Below, in pieces: positions 11,271-22,900 of a DNA stretch of 64,000 bases (positions within the stretch are counted from its first letter, which is position 1; each line of letters starts with the position of its first letter). The DNA lies in assembly GCA_030847615.1 (NCBI GenBank), contig JAUMIR010000001.1:177835001-177899000 (forward strand). The letters run 5' to 3'. This DNA is from Gambelia wislizenii. Lineage: Eukaryota; Chordata; Lepidosauria; Squamata; Crotaphytidae. The position numbers and the translations under genes are program-made. Below the pieces are notes generated by a model, which was not told the DNA's origin, ran no database searches, and worked only from the letters and a program-made list of their open reading frames with translations.

Positions 11271-12520
11271 TGACTTCTCTTGGAAAAGTAGAGGGAAATC
11301 TCTTGGGGGAGGGATACTTTTTGACTACAATTCCTCGACTTCCCACACTGCCAGCATTCTGAACTAGTCTGAACTATTCTGAACTGATTCAATGTGGCTC
11401 TTTTATGTTCTTCTGTAAATATTCCGAATGCTTGTAATAAGCAAAAATGAGTATTATGTATTCTTATTATGTTGTCGCACTATATCCCCCCTTTGACTGA
11501 GAGATTAAGACAATTGCTATTGTGACTTGAAAATGCAACTATGTGCATGGGAAACTGTAGTCCTTGAATAATGAGGAAGACGTGCACCAGATCACACTTA
11601 AGTATCATTCTGTGGAAATCACCTCAAAGCAACAAAATGCTACTTTCCGTTAAAAGAGGGGGAAAGAGATTGACAAATGCTTTATTTCTTCAGAAGGCTC
11701 CTCCTCAAACAAGGGTGCACTTTGCAAAACTGTAAAGAAAAAGGATGCCTCTATTGCCATCTATTGGGCCATAAATGCAATTAGCAGAAAGCACAGTTAA
11801 CAGTGATGTGTTCACAGTCCATGGGCTTAAACCCTGTGGGTGCTATAGACAGTAATTTAACTGGAGCAGTTGCATAAACTAGGGTACAACCTCACTACCA
11901 GCTGGTGACCATTCCACTTCTTTATTTCCCCACCCCACCCCAAACCTGTTCACTCATGAATAACCCCAATGCTGGGATTTCCTCTGTTTTCATGTGTCAG
12001 ATGACCTCAAGATGGGTATATTTCTGGTGCGTTCTGGCTTGTACCTGGGACTGCTGCCCAGACTTCCTTCTCAATACAATCTCCAGGGGAGTATGTGAGC
12101 AGTCACATGCTAAAGCATCCCTGGTCATCATTAAAAAAGTGGTTGTGCCTGCAGACTATTCTAAAGCTTCCCTTTCTTTACTTTCCCTTAGTACAGCATT
12201 GTAGGTTCCCTTCCTTCCCATATTTGGTCACACAGGTATTTCATACCTTCAAAATGGCGTATTATCAAAATGGCATCTATTTGTCTCATCCTGTCTCCCT
12301 TTCCAGCATGGCTGATGGGGAACCATTCCTTTTAATTCTATCCAGAAGCACCAGAGTATTCAACCCATAATGTTATTAGCCTAGTGATGAGCACTTTAGT
12401 AGCAAGTAATTGTTGGAACAGCCAAGAACCTTTTGACTTGCACAAAAAAGCACTCGCACAGGCACACACCTTGCACCTTAGCAGCTAGGTGGTGGTCATG
12501 GCTAAGGAGCATTGCACAGG
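11269..12520. other. Intergenic, nothing recognised
   Basis: No clear gene, RNA or repeat boundary seen. Candidate frames are short and show no family motif. Confidence 0.4.
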
Positions 12521-12524
12521 GAGG

Positions 12525-12582
12525 GGGATAGACTGGATGACCCTTGGAGTCCCTTCCAACTCTACAGATCTGTGCTTTTATA
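12525..12582 (+). mobile_element. CR1 3'-end fragment
   Basis: GACTGGATGACCCTTGGAGT followed by CCCTTCCAACTCTACAGA matches the end of the CR1 3' UTR seen in full at 14190-14250. Only the last about 55 bp are present. Confidence 0.7.
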
Positions 12583-12870
12583 ATTGCAAGGGCCAATTGA
12601 GTCACGGGGCATCCATATTCAGATTCTCCCAGCATTTCTATTCCAGCCCTGTTTGGATCCCCATATTTTGATCAGTGTGCTGGTGAAGTGGAGACAGGGT
12701 TAACCTTTGGGTTTATGCCTCTTCACTGGTCTAAATTATATACTCCAAGCTGACATTCCTTTTGCCCCTGTGAAGAAAGCATACAAGTACCTCTGTAACT
12801 TCTCTAGCAAGAAAATAGCATTACAGCTTGAAGAAGTTACTTTTTGGGCTACAATACCCAGAATACCCAT

Positions 12871-14250
12871 CTTCAAAAAGGGGGGGGAAAGAGGATCCCA
12901 ACAATTATCATCCAGTTAGTCTGACATCAATACCAGGGAAGATTGTAGAGCAGATTATTAAACAGAGAGTCTGTGAACATTTAGAAGGCAATGCCATAAT
13001 CACAAAAAATCAACATGGGTTTCAGAGAAACAAGTCATGCCAGACTAATCTGATCTCTTTTTTTGATAACATGTCCAGTTTGGTAGATGAAGGGAACGCT
13101 GTGGACATCGCATACCTTGAGTTCAGTAAGGCCTTTGACAAGGTTCCCCATGACATTCTTGCAAACAAGCTTGTAAAATGTGGGCTAGACAAGTTAACTG
13201 TTCAATGGATTTGTAATTGGTTGACCGGCCGAACCCAAAGGGTGCTCAGCCGTGGCTCCTCTTCGTCTTGGAAAGATGTGACCAGTGGGGTGCCACAGGG
13301 TTCTGTCCTGGGCCCAGTGCTATTCAACATCTTTATCAATGACTCAGATGACAGAATTAGGGGCATACTTATCAAATTCGCAGATGACATCAAATTAGGA
13401 GGAGCAGCTAATACCCTAGAGGACAGGATCAAAATTCAAAATTATCTGGATAGACTGGAGAGCTGGGCCAAAGCTAACAAAATGAAATTCAAAATGGAGA
13501 AATGTAAGATACTGCACTTAGGGCGGAAAAACGAAATGTATAGAGACAGGATGGGGGAGACCTAGCTGAATAGACTACGTGCGAAAGGGATCTAGGAGTC
13601 CTAGTAGACCACAAGTTGAACATGAGTCAACAGTGTGATGTGGCAGCTAAAAAGGCCAATGCGATTTTGGGCTGCATCAATAGAAGTATAGTGTCTAGAT
13701 CAAGGGAAGTAATAGTGCCGCTCTATTCTGCCTTGGTCAGACCTCACCTAGAATACTGTGTCCAGTTCTGGGCACAACAATTCAAAAAGGATATTGACAA
13801 ATTGGAGCGTGTCCAGAGGAGGGCAAATAAAAGGGTGAAAGGTCTGGAAACCATGTCTTATGAGGAAAGACTTAGGGAGTTGGGTATGTTTTACCTGGAA
13901 AAAAGATGGTTAAGGGGCAATATGATAGCCCTGTTTAAGTATTTGAAGGGGTGTCACATTGAGGACAGAGCAAGCTTGTTTTCTGCTGCTCCAGAGACTA
14001 GAAGCTTCAGGAACAGAGATTCTACCTCAAGATTAGGAGGAACTTTCTGACAGTAAGAGCTGTTCGGCAGTGGAACACACTCCCTCAGAGTGTGGTGGGG
14101 TCTCCTTCCTTGGAGGTCTTTAAACAGAAGCTGGATGGCCATCTGTCAGGGATGCTTTGATCGTGATTTCCTGCGTGGCAGGCAGGTTGGACTGGATGGC
14201 CCTCGTGGTCTCTTCCAACTCTACAATTCTATGATTCTTTGATTCTATGA
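12871..14250 (+). mobile_element. CR1 LINE, 5'-truncated RT copy
   Basis: The copy begins in the RT domain and its frame runs to about 13560 through [32 protein letters not shown], the [19 protein letters not shown] block and the catalytic FADDIKLGG. A stop follows after the RMGET segment, and the C-terminal part resumes at 13616 ([19 protein letters not shown]). The 3' end carries the usual TTCCAACTCTACAATTCTAT with ATTCTATG repeats. It keeps an intact FADD box but is broken downstream, so it is not active. Confidence 0.92.
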
Positions 14251-14254
14251 ACTA

Positions 14255-14856
14255 GGGGGTTGTCTAAATGAGCACAAAAAAACCAGAATGCCCTGTAGTA
14301 ATGGCATTTTGCAGCAGTTGCAACTTGTCTTAATAATGTTTTTGCCCCCATAAGCTTCACATGCAAGATGGCAGCTGTGAGTGATTTATTCGCATTTCTA
14401 CTTCTCAAATTTGCAGCTGCCAAACATTAAAAAAACAACAACACGATGTCCAAGGTCCAACAGAGCAATTTTTCAATTTAAAAGGAAAGCAAAAAAAAAA
14501 AAAAAAACCCCTCAAACACCCTGTTTTATCACCTTAGCCATCACTAAGACAAAAATCCAAAATGGTGACAGCGGGCGCTTGGCTTGTTAGCAAGCCTCAC
14601 TCCCCTGTGCTCACCTGACCAATCAGCTTTGCACTTCCTCGCCTATGGGAAAGCGATTCATATTGAATCAAGCAGGAATGTGCATTACACTTGCTTTAAA
14701 AAAAAAACTCTGGGAAAAGCCACGAAGGCTTTTCCTGCAGTTTTTGACGTTTCCCCCCCCCCTTCCCAATACGGCAAAACAATGCAGAATGCCATTAAGA
14801 CACGTAGGATCCTCCTCACATTCTGTGAGGAGTATTTTTGCCATTTAGACAAGTCC
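14255..14856. mobile_element. Non-autonomous DNA transposon, GGGGTTGTCTAAATG family (copy 1)
   Basis: GGGGGTTGTCTAAATGAGC at the left pairs with GCCATTTAGACAAGTCC at the right. CTA lies next to the left end and CTA overlaps the right end, a possible 3-bp duplication. It sits directly behind the CR1 3' end. Internal A- and C-runs are present. Related copies lie at 19618, 21070, 22889, 39893 and 48607. Confidence 0.75.
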
Positions 14857-15471
14857 TAGGCAACTTGGGAGTTCTGGTAATTGCAGTCCAAAAAGTTACT
14901 TTCCCAAGCTCTGAATAGCACCAGTTTGTTGGAGCGTACATTAGCACATGGAAAGGAACTCTCCTCTTGCATTGCCACTGCCCTAGTGCAATGTTACTCC
15001 ATAGTAGTTTTAAACTATAACTTGAAACAGCCAGGCATCTTTTTTTTTAAAAAAAATGATTAAACACATAACATTTTACATATATATATATATATATATA
15101 TATATGACATACAAAAACAAAACAACGACCAAAATGAAACAACTAACAAAACCTATCCACTACATTACTGACCCCCTTGTCCGAAGGTTAAAATGAGAAA
15201 AAAAAACACTTCTTGTACTCCTTATAAATGCTCGCCCATCAATCCTTCTACAGTATTAAATAAATGTAGCTACTGTTTTTTTTAAAAAGCCAATACCATT
15301 ACATTTCCCCATCATTGTTTCAAAAGGTTTATAAACACAGCTCATAATCCATCTTAAAGTTTACCAAGGATTTTTCCTTGATCAACATTGTCTATTTCTC
15401 CATTTCAGCCAATTCTTGAGTCTTCAGCTCCCAGTCTTCTTTTGGCAGAATAGATGTACTCTTCTATCTTT
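14857..15471. other. Intergenic with (TA)n
   Basis: A (TA)n microsatellite spans about 15081-15105 and several A- or T-runs are present. No gene seen. Confidence 0.5.
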
Positions 15472-16057
15472 GGACTTTATCAGACAAGCCCCTTAAAGTG
15501 TTCTTTTTACTCGCATTTAAAAAAAAATCAAACTTTATGCTAGCAAAAGAACGCTCCCCTCCCCCACTTACCTCTAATCCCAACAAAGGCAGCTCTGGCA
15601 ACGAAAGAGGAAGTCAACGGTGCTCCATTCACTTCCTCTTTTGAAATCCTGCGAAATATCGTGAGAATTCATCATGTGGGAAATTCAAAAAACAAAACAA
15701 AAAATAACACTTAAAAGGTTTAAGAAAGCACAAAAACACTTTAAAACTTACAAGTAACCCAGGGAGGGTCATAAAAAGTGTGTTACTTACCTGGATGTTG
15801 TGATCTCACCCGGACGTGTTCGCACCAGACCGGCCACTGACGGGGTATGTATGGGTGTGTGTGTGAGGTTTCGCATGCCGGCTATGCCAGCAAAAAAACA
15901 TCAGGGGGGGATCAATTGGCAGCTTAAGCTGTCAATGAAAAAGTATGGACTTTGGCAGGGAGATAATCATGAAAGGGCAATATCGTCTGATATGTGCGCC
16001 CTTTGACGATTATGTGGCATTGTTATGATGCCATATTTGATGTGTCTGATAAAGTCC
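15472..16057. mobile_element. Non-autonomous DNA transposon, GGACTTTATCAGAC family (copy 2)
   Basis: Starts GGACTTTATCAGACAAGCC and ends GATGTGTCTGATAAAGTCC, so the 14-bp ends are perfectly inverted. The flanking bases are TTT on both sides, consistent with a 3-bp duplication. It is 586 bp and inverted relative to the copy at 6630. No coding capacity. Confidence 0.85.
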
Positions 16058-16831
16058 TTTGATCGTAGAGAAGTCTAGCTGCTGTCATCATATATAAAAG
16101 AATTTCCATATTTTCTCTCAAGCTGCTGATTCAGCAGTCCCAACAAATAAAGTTCAGGCCTCTTCTGGAACTTTATTTTTAAAACATTGCCTATTATTTG
16201 ATGAATCAGAGTCCAAAACCTCTAGGCAAAATGGTCAGACATTTGGTGCCAGGTCTTCTGCATCCTGTCTCTCTTGAATCTAAGCTAGCCTAATGGATGA
16301 ATGTGCTCCTTTGCTTTCAGTAAAACTCGAAAATATAATTAGCTCCCAGAATGTAAAACATGCCACATAGAACATCCATAGGGAAAGATGAAGAAACACT
16401 ACTATTCTTTGTGGTTTCAGGTCTTTCAGATTGTTTTTAATGGAGCAGAAAAACAATAGGTACTTACTCTTTACTACAAGGTGTGGGGTTAACTCATATC
16501 AAACAGGTGTATTTTCTGATTCCATAAATTCCACAAGCGAAAGAACTTTTATTTGGAACCCTTTACTTTAGTTGTACTAATGTCCTCCCTGTAAGATCAC
16601 ACTCTTGTCTTGAAGCTATACTTTCCATCATCTTTGGCGCTTGCAAAACTTTGAATGGAACAAGTTTTTCTAGCAAAAGAATACAGATTTTTATCTTTAA
16701 TGAGCAGCCTATCATTTAGCTTCAGGAAACAGCTTCCTGGTTCTAAATGGCTTGCATGCAGTGGCTGTCACATAGTGTCTAAAGCTGACAGTAGAGACTG
16801 CTCTTGTGAAGTCTGGAGGAGCAATCCTAAA
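16058..16831. other. Upstream region of GCM1 coding exon 1
   Basis: No defined repeat boundary. The reading frame of coding exon 1 is open upstream to about 16655, but that part (with the SFSFRKQLPGSKW stretch) has no likeness to the GCM1 N-terminus and is probably 5' UTR or intron. No TATA box or CpG island could be assigned. A separate non-coding first exon further upstream is possible but not visible. Confidence 0.4.
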
Positions 16832-16933
16832 ATGCTGGGGATGGCAGAGGATGTTAGCATAGATCAGGAAGACTCAGCTGCCCAAAATGGAGAAATGGTC
16901 AGCTGGGACATCAATGACATCAGGCTCCCCAAG
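16832..16933 (+). CDS. GCM1: GCM1 coding exon 1 (N-terminus, start of GCM domain)
   Basis: Encodes about 34 residues ending [13 protein letters not shown], matching the SWDINDVKLP entry to the GCM domain. An acidic stretch (EDVSIDQED) precedes it, as in the human protein. Two start codons are possible: ATG 16832 (A at -3) and ATG 16841 (G at -3 and G at +4, the stronger context, giving MAEDVSIDQ). The second would shorten the protein by three residues. The exon ends AAG before GTAGGT at 16934, phase 0. Confidence 0.85.
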
Positions 16934-19900
16934 GTAGGTGCATTCCAGGCTTTGAATCATTGAATCATTGAATCATAGAGTTGGAAGCAATGCCAATCCT
17001 TTTAAAAAAAACACCATAATCTATTCTTATAATTATTAAAATGTATTGTTTATTTGCTCACTTAGTTGTTCGTTTATATAGTGTTATGAGTATATACAGA
17101 GCAGAGACAGGGAACCTGTTAGAATACAGTTCTCATAATTCCTTGTCACTAGTCATGCTAGCTTGGACTGGTGGGAGTCAGAGTCTGAAACCACCTGGCT
17201 GGCCACAGATTTCTTACCCCTGTTATACAAGAAGGTAAATCAAAAACAGAGTTTCTTCCCCAAGGAAAGAACATGGTGGATTAGAACTAGAATTAGTTTT
17301 ACTTAGGTTGCAATCCTATACTCACATATCTGTGGATCAGCCCTGTTGAACTCTGTTGGACTTGCATCTGAGTAGACACGCATAGGAGTGTGAACCACTG
17401 GAATCAATGGGACTTGTCATAACTGGCTGAATGCCATTGACTTCAGTGGGCCTACCCTAAGTATGACAAAGTCTGGATTCAAACCCTTGACCAGATTATC
17501 ACATATGACATAATTCTGTGATTTTCAACTGAAAGCTCTTCAGATTTGTTGAGAGTTTCACCACTGAGAATGTGAACTGTATTCCTAGAGTCTGGGTGCT
17601 ACACTCTAAGATATTGTAAAATAAGATTCACTAGCTGATATTTTTCCCTGCCAGAATTTGCCAGAATGGGCTTGGTAGCTTGTACGCTCATTCCATCCAA
17701 GGCTGGCTTATCAGTGCACCATATCATCATCTCACCTTCTATGATCACATTCTTTATTCCTGGGTATTGAGCAAATGTCAGTGAAATGCAGAAGGCTGTA
17801 CCCACAGTCACACATAAATGAAATACTGTATTCTTAAATGTCAATAAATCTATGATTAGGACAAGCCAGTTTTATTAGGCCACCCCTGAGGGTATTGGGA
17901 GCTGCAGGTGTATAAACATGCTACTGGAAGTAGGACAGTGGTAATCTTGGAAGCAGGATCATGAGCTTAGAAGAAGCTTTTGCTGAGCTGGGTTGCAGGG
18001 TAAAGTGGACTGGATTTGGAGGCTGCACACAACCTCGGGGCTCTAGATTGCACACTACAGTAGTAGATTTCAGCTATTACTCCCCAATTTGGCCAACTTT
18101 GCTAGACTTGATGTTGATGATTGTGTGCATATTATTTGAATGAAGCAAAAGTCTTACTGGTGCTATACAGAATCCTCAGATTTGTTGCATCACATCAACT
18201 TTGTTGTTATTGTGTGCCTTCAAGTCATTTCTGACTTATGGTGACCGTACCACATGGTTTTCTTGGCAAGATTTATTCAGAGGCGGGTTTGCCTTTGCCT
18301 CCCTCTGAGGGAGTATGATTTGCCCAAGGTCACCCAGAGGGTTCCCATAGTTGAGTGGGGATTTGAACCCTGGTCTCCAGAGTCATAGTCCAATGCTCAG
18401 ACCACTACACTGCACTGGTTCTGTATCACATCAATTTCCAGGGACCAAAATGAACAATTTCCCTTAAAAAGCTGAAATTTGGAGATGCTGAGCTTTCCCA
18501 AAAATGTTTGGGCTGTCAAGCTGTGTAAATATCAAGGCCAGCATCCCATTGATAACACACACCCATCCATATAACTTTTTCAGTCTTGGAAGATGGAGGA
18601 ATACCACACCTCCATGTGTTATAACTCCTTCACTAAGCCACCTGCTACTTTCTGGCTGGGCACTGATTCCTAGGGCCATTCAGTGGCCAAGCACAGGGAG
18701 AAAATGACAGGTAGGCAGATGTCTCCATTCTTGAAGCCACTCCCAGAAAGAGCACATATCCTTCTGGACCTTTGGAGGACTTCCAGGAGGTCTAGGAGGA
18801 TGCTGCTTTCTTTCTGCAGGCAGCCATAGGAATAGAACAGGATGGCTGCCTGGCTGTCCTTTGTCCACCCTCTATCCTCCCCTGGACACCGAATGGCTGT
18901 GGGGATGGTTGCCCAGCCAGAAAAGAGATGGGTCTAGTATGCAAGGAGAGGAAGACACATAATTACACCCAGTGGAACTTTATGATCAGTGGGTATGATA
19001 CAAGATTTCAGCCTAAATTTGGTTAAAATTGGTTTGCATCTAGAGCAAATGTACAGGCATTTGAAATATTTGTTCAGGAGATATCCAAAGTAGTCGATAA
19101 ACTGGGTCCCAAACCTTACTACAGTCTTCCTTTTCACCCCATTAGATATAATGTACCAAGGCTGGTGATTTTGTGATCAAGCAAGTGTAGCGTGACAGAT
19201 AGGCAGACAAACAAAAGACAAATGAATCATAGGATGCATGAAGTTGTATACCAATGCTAAATGTTAAGAGGCTCATCTACAGTGAAGAGAGAAATGAAGC
19301 AGGGAAGATGAATCTGACTTTATTGTACAAATATGTTACAGAGGTTTCTTGGTTCCAGAGCCCAGTGCACTTTGCAGAAACCTGAGTATAATACAGCCAA
19401 AGTTAAGAGCCTATCAGTGTTAAATATTTCAACCATGAAAGTTATGCACATTTTAATTCCTACCACAGAAATGGATGCTTCTTAAGCATGCTTAATTTTG
19501 CTATACCATGCCTTGTCCAGCTAACTGTGCTGATCCTAAATCTATAACTAGACTTTGGCCAAATCCACAGTATACAAATAATCCAGTTTGAAACTGGGTT
19601 ATTGATTTTTTTGCCATGGGGTTATCCACACAGTGAAAATACTGTACTCCTCACAGAATTCTCTCAGAAAATGAGCTGTCTTAATGGGATCCCACATTGT
19701 CTCATCAAGGGGGCCAAGAAGAGGAAAAAGTACACGAGAAAAGCATTTGCAGCTTTTCCTGACTTTAAAAAAAATATCCAGTGTTATGCACAGTTTTATT
19801 CGTTAAAACAAGTGATTCGACAGGAATCAATTCCCTGTGCAGGACACAGTACAAATCTGATTGGCTGGATGAGCATAGGGGATGGGGCTAGAGGGTAGTG

Positions 19901-22900
19901 GTAAGTGCCCACTACCGCCATGCTGGATTTTTCGCTTTAGCGAGTGATTACTAAGGCAATAAAACAAAGGTTTGTGCTATCTTTTTTTCTCCCTTCCTTT
20001 TTGGGAAAGGTGGAATATCGCTTGTGCACACCATAAAAATAGGGTTTTCTTAAAAACCGTTCTGCGGCGGAAGATTTAAAAACTCGAGTAATCCACTCGC
20101 AGCTGCCGTCTCAGCTACAGGCATGTGAAGTTTATGGTGGCTGTAAAACCATTAAGACAAGTTGCAGCTTCTGCGATTTGCTATTACTGTGGAGTAGTCC
20201 TGGGGAGAGGTTCCTTTGTGTAGACAAGCCCCATAGCTCCTTCCTATGGAATCCTGGGATTTGTAGTTTGGTGAGGAACCAGCACTCTTTGGCAGAGAAG
20301 GCTAACAACCTAATAAAATCACAAACCCCAGGATTCAATAGAAAGGAATCATGGCAAATAATCCAGTTTCAAACTGGATTATTTGTGTAGTGTGGATTTC
20401 GCCTTTGTTCGTGATGGTTGTATCTGAAGACATTTTATGATTCCTCTGCAATATGTTTAGATTTGTAGTAGATCCCAAGAGTGGTGGCATTTAAAAAAAA
20501 CTGTTCACAGAAGTATATCTTAATTTTTATAAGCCACAGAAACCACAGATTTAAGATTATGATTAGAAAGCAGTTGGCATCACCCAGAAACTAACCACTA
20601 CCTGTCCCTAAACTACTGGAATGCACACACACACATTTTTCCACCTGAGAATTTCTAGTCAGAAGCTGCTCTGTACAGAGCAGCAAAAGTGGTAGATAAT
20701 ATCTCCTGCATTTTTTTTTAAAAAAAGTATTAAGATAGGTGTGTCAGGGGAGAGATTGGAGGGGGAAATGCTACCAGAGCATACATGTGATCCCCAATGT
20801 TGCTTTTTCTTTCAAGCATGTCTCTTGAAAGGGGGAAAAAAAGACATTTGCTGAGCCAAGAAGATGATAGGCAATCACCAGTGAAAGAGGCTGCAACAAT
20901 CAGAAGCAGGACCCTGTCTTGCTTCTGATGGTTGCAGCTTATCTCACTGGTGGAGAGAGGAGGAAACATCCTCCATATTTTTCCTTGATTGCGTCCATTT
21001 CTCGGAGTGGCTGGTAAAGTAAGTTGTGTGTGTTGGGGTGCGGGGTGTCAAGCCAGGACATGTTACTTAGGGGTTGTCAAAACAGAGAAAAAAAACATCT
21101 CATAGAATTCGAGGAGAATACGAATGGTCTTAGTGAGATCCCGCATCAACCCACCATATTCGGAAAGAAGGGGGCCAAAAACTACACAGGAAATGGCTTC
21201 ACGGCTTTTCCCAAAGTTTTTAAAAAGCTCAGCAGGGAATGTGCATTCCCTCTTGTTGGAACAACCAATTCACTTTGCTGGGCATTCTTGATAAGAGCGG
21301 AAGTGGAAAGCTGATTGGACAGATGTGCACAGAGCTTGCTGACAAAGCAAGTGCCCCAAACCACCATGATGGATTTTTGCCATAGCTATCATGTGCTGAG
21401 GCAACGAAACAGCCTCCCCACCCCCTATTTATTTAAGTAGAAGATTGCACTTCCGCACCTTGGATATGCTTTTTAAAAAAATACTGTCAGCAGCAGAACT
21501 GGTGCCAATAAAAATGCAAGTCATTCACTTGCACCCGCCATCTTGATTCGCAGGCATGCCCATTTGAACAATGAACACAAATAGCTTGCAAGCCTGTGAT
21601 CTTGAAAAAAATCATTGAGACAAATGAAAGCTGCTGCGAATTGCCATTACTGCACATCAACCCACATTTTATAGCCTCATATAGACAAGCCCTAAGTAAT
21701 GCATGCATAAGTAGGTGATGTGGGATATAGACCCACATTTTCTGTGTAGAAAAAGCTGTTTCCTATGCAGAAGATACTATTTTTCTATGCAGAACATCCC
21801 ATGCAAATTTAGTGAAGAATAGGTCCCTTATTACAACATTTTCTATGCAGGAAATAGCTTTATTTTCCTTTACAGAAAATGCTGTTTTATGCACAAAACA
21901 ACCATGTGCAAATTTTGCACAGAATAAATCCCAAACTGTGAAGATTCTCATCATTCCAGGATTCTTCTCATCAAGATCTTTCTCCATGTGGAAAACATGT
22001 TTTTCTACCTTCAAAACAAATATTTTTTAATATTCTTTCCATTCCTATTCTGAAGTTGCATGTCTGGTCCACAGAAACCATCATGAAATGTACAAAAATT
22101 GACCCAGCTTAATATTTGCTAAAACAGAGGGCAGCAGATAATTATGCAATCAATTCAGAACTCAGCAATAAATAAAAGCAACAAACAATGCTTCCCCTCC
22201 TGTGCATCCATCTTATTATGTTAAAGCAGAACATAAATTATGGGTTGGATCTGGATGCTTAGAAAAAACTACACATGGAGAATTCAATCCTGACTGACTT
22301 CAGCACATATAGAAGCCACAAGGAGTAGAATAACTTTTCACTCTCTAGATATTTTGCACTACAGCTTCCCAAATCCTTTACCATTCCCCCAGGTTGGCTT
22401 GGGTTTCTTGAACCTAAGTCTAAAGCATCTGGAATGGGAAAGACTGACTTGGAATGGGAAACATGACTTGGGCTGCATCTGAACTGCAGAAATCATCTAG
22501 TTTGACACCACTTTAACTGCCATGGCTCAATACAATGGAATCCTAAGATTTGTAGTTCATTGTGGCACAAGAGCACTTTGTCAGAGAAGGCTACATCTGT
22601 CACAAAACTACAAATCCCACAATTCCATAGCATTGAGCCACAGCAGTTTAAGCTGTGTCAGACTGGATTATTTGTGCAGTGCATGCAGCCTAGACTGAAT
22701 GTGACCCTATATGTTTCTGAACATCAAGAAAATTCCTCTGTGGATGTCAGGCTGAAAACTAATGGAATCATTACAGTAGTTTCCAAATCTTGGAAATCTC
22801 CAAATCTTTTTGAGTTTGTACATATGTCTGTTTCCTGTGCACACACCTTACAAAAACCCTCTTCCTGAGTTTCCAAAGTCCCATCTCTACAAGGGGGAGG

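Noticed and set aside
11159..11392. Open frames of CVCVCV/ERERER or SLSLSL/THTHTH residues
   Set aside because: They are translations of the (TG)n(AG)n microsatellite.
16655..16831. Upstream extension of GCM1 exon 1 frame
   Set aside because: Open, but its sequence has no resemblance to GCM1 N-termini. The length of the protein fits the start at 16832 or 16841.
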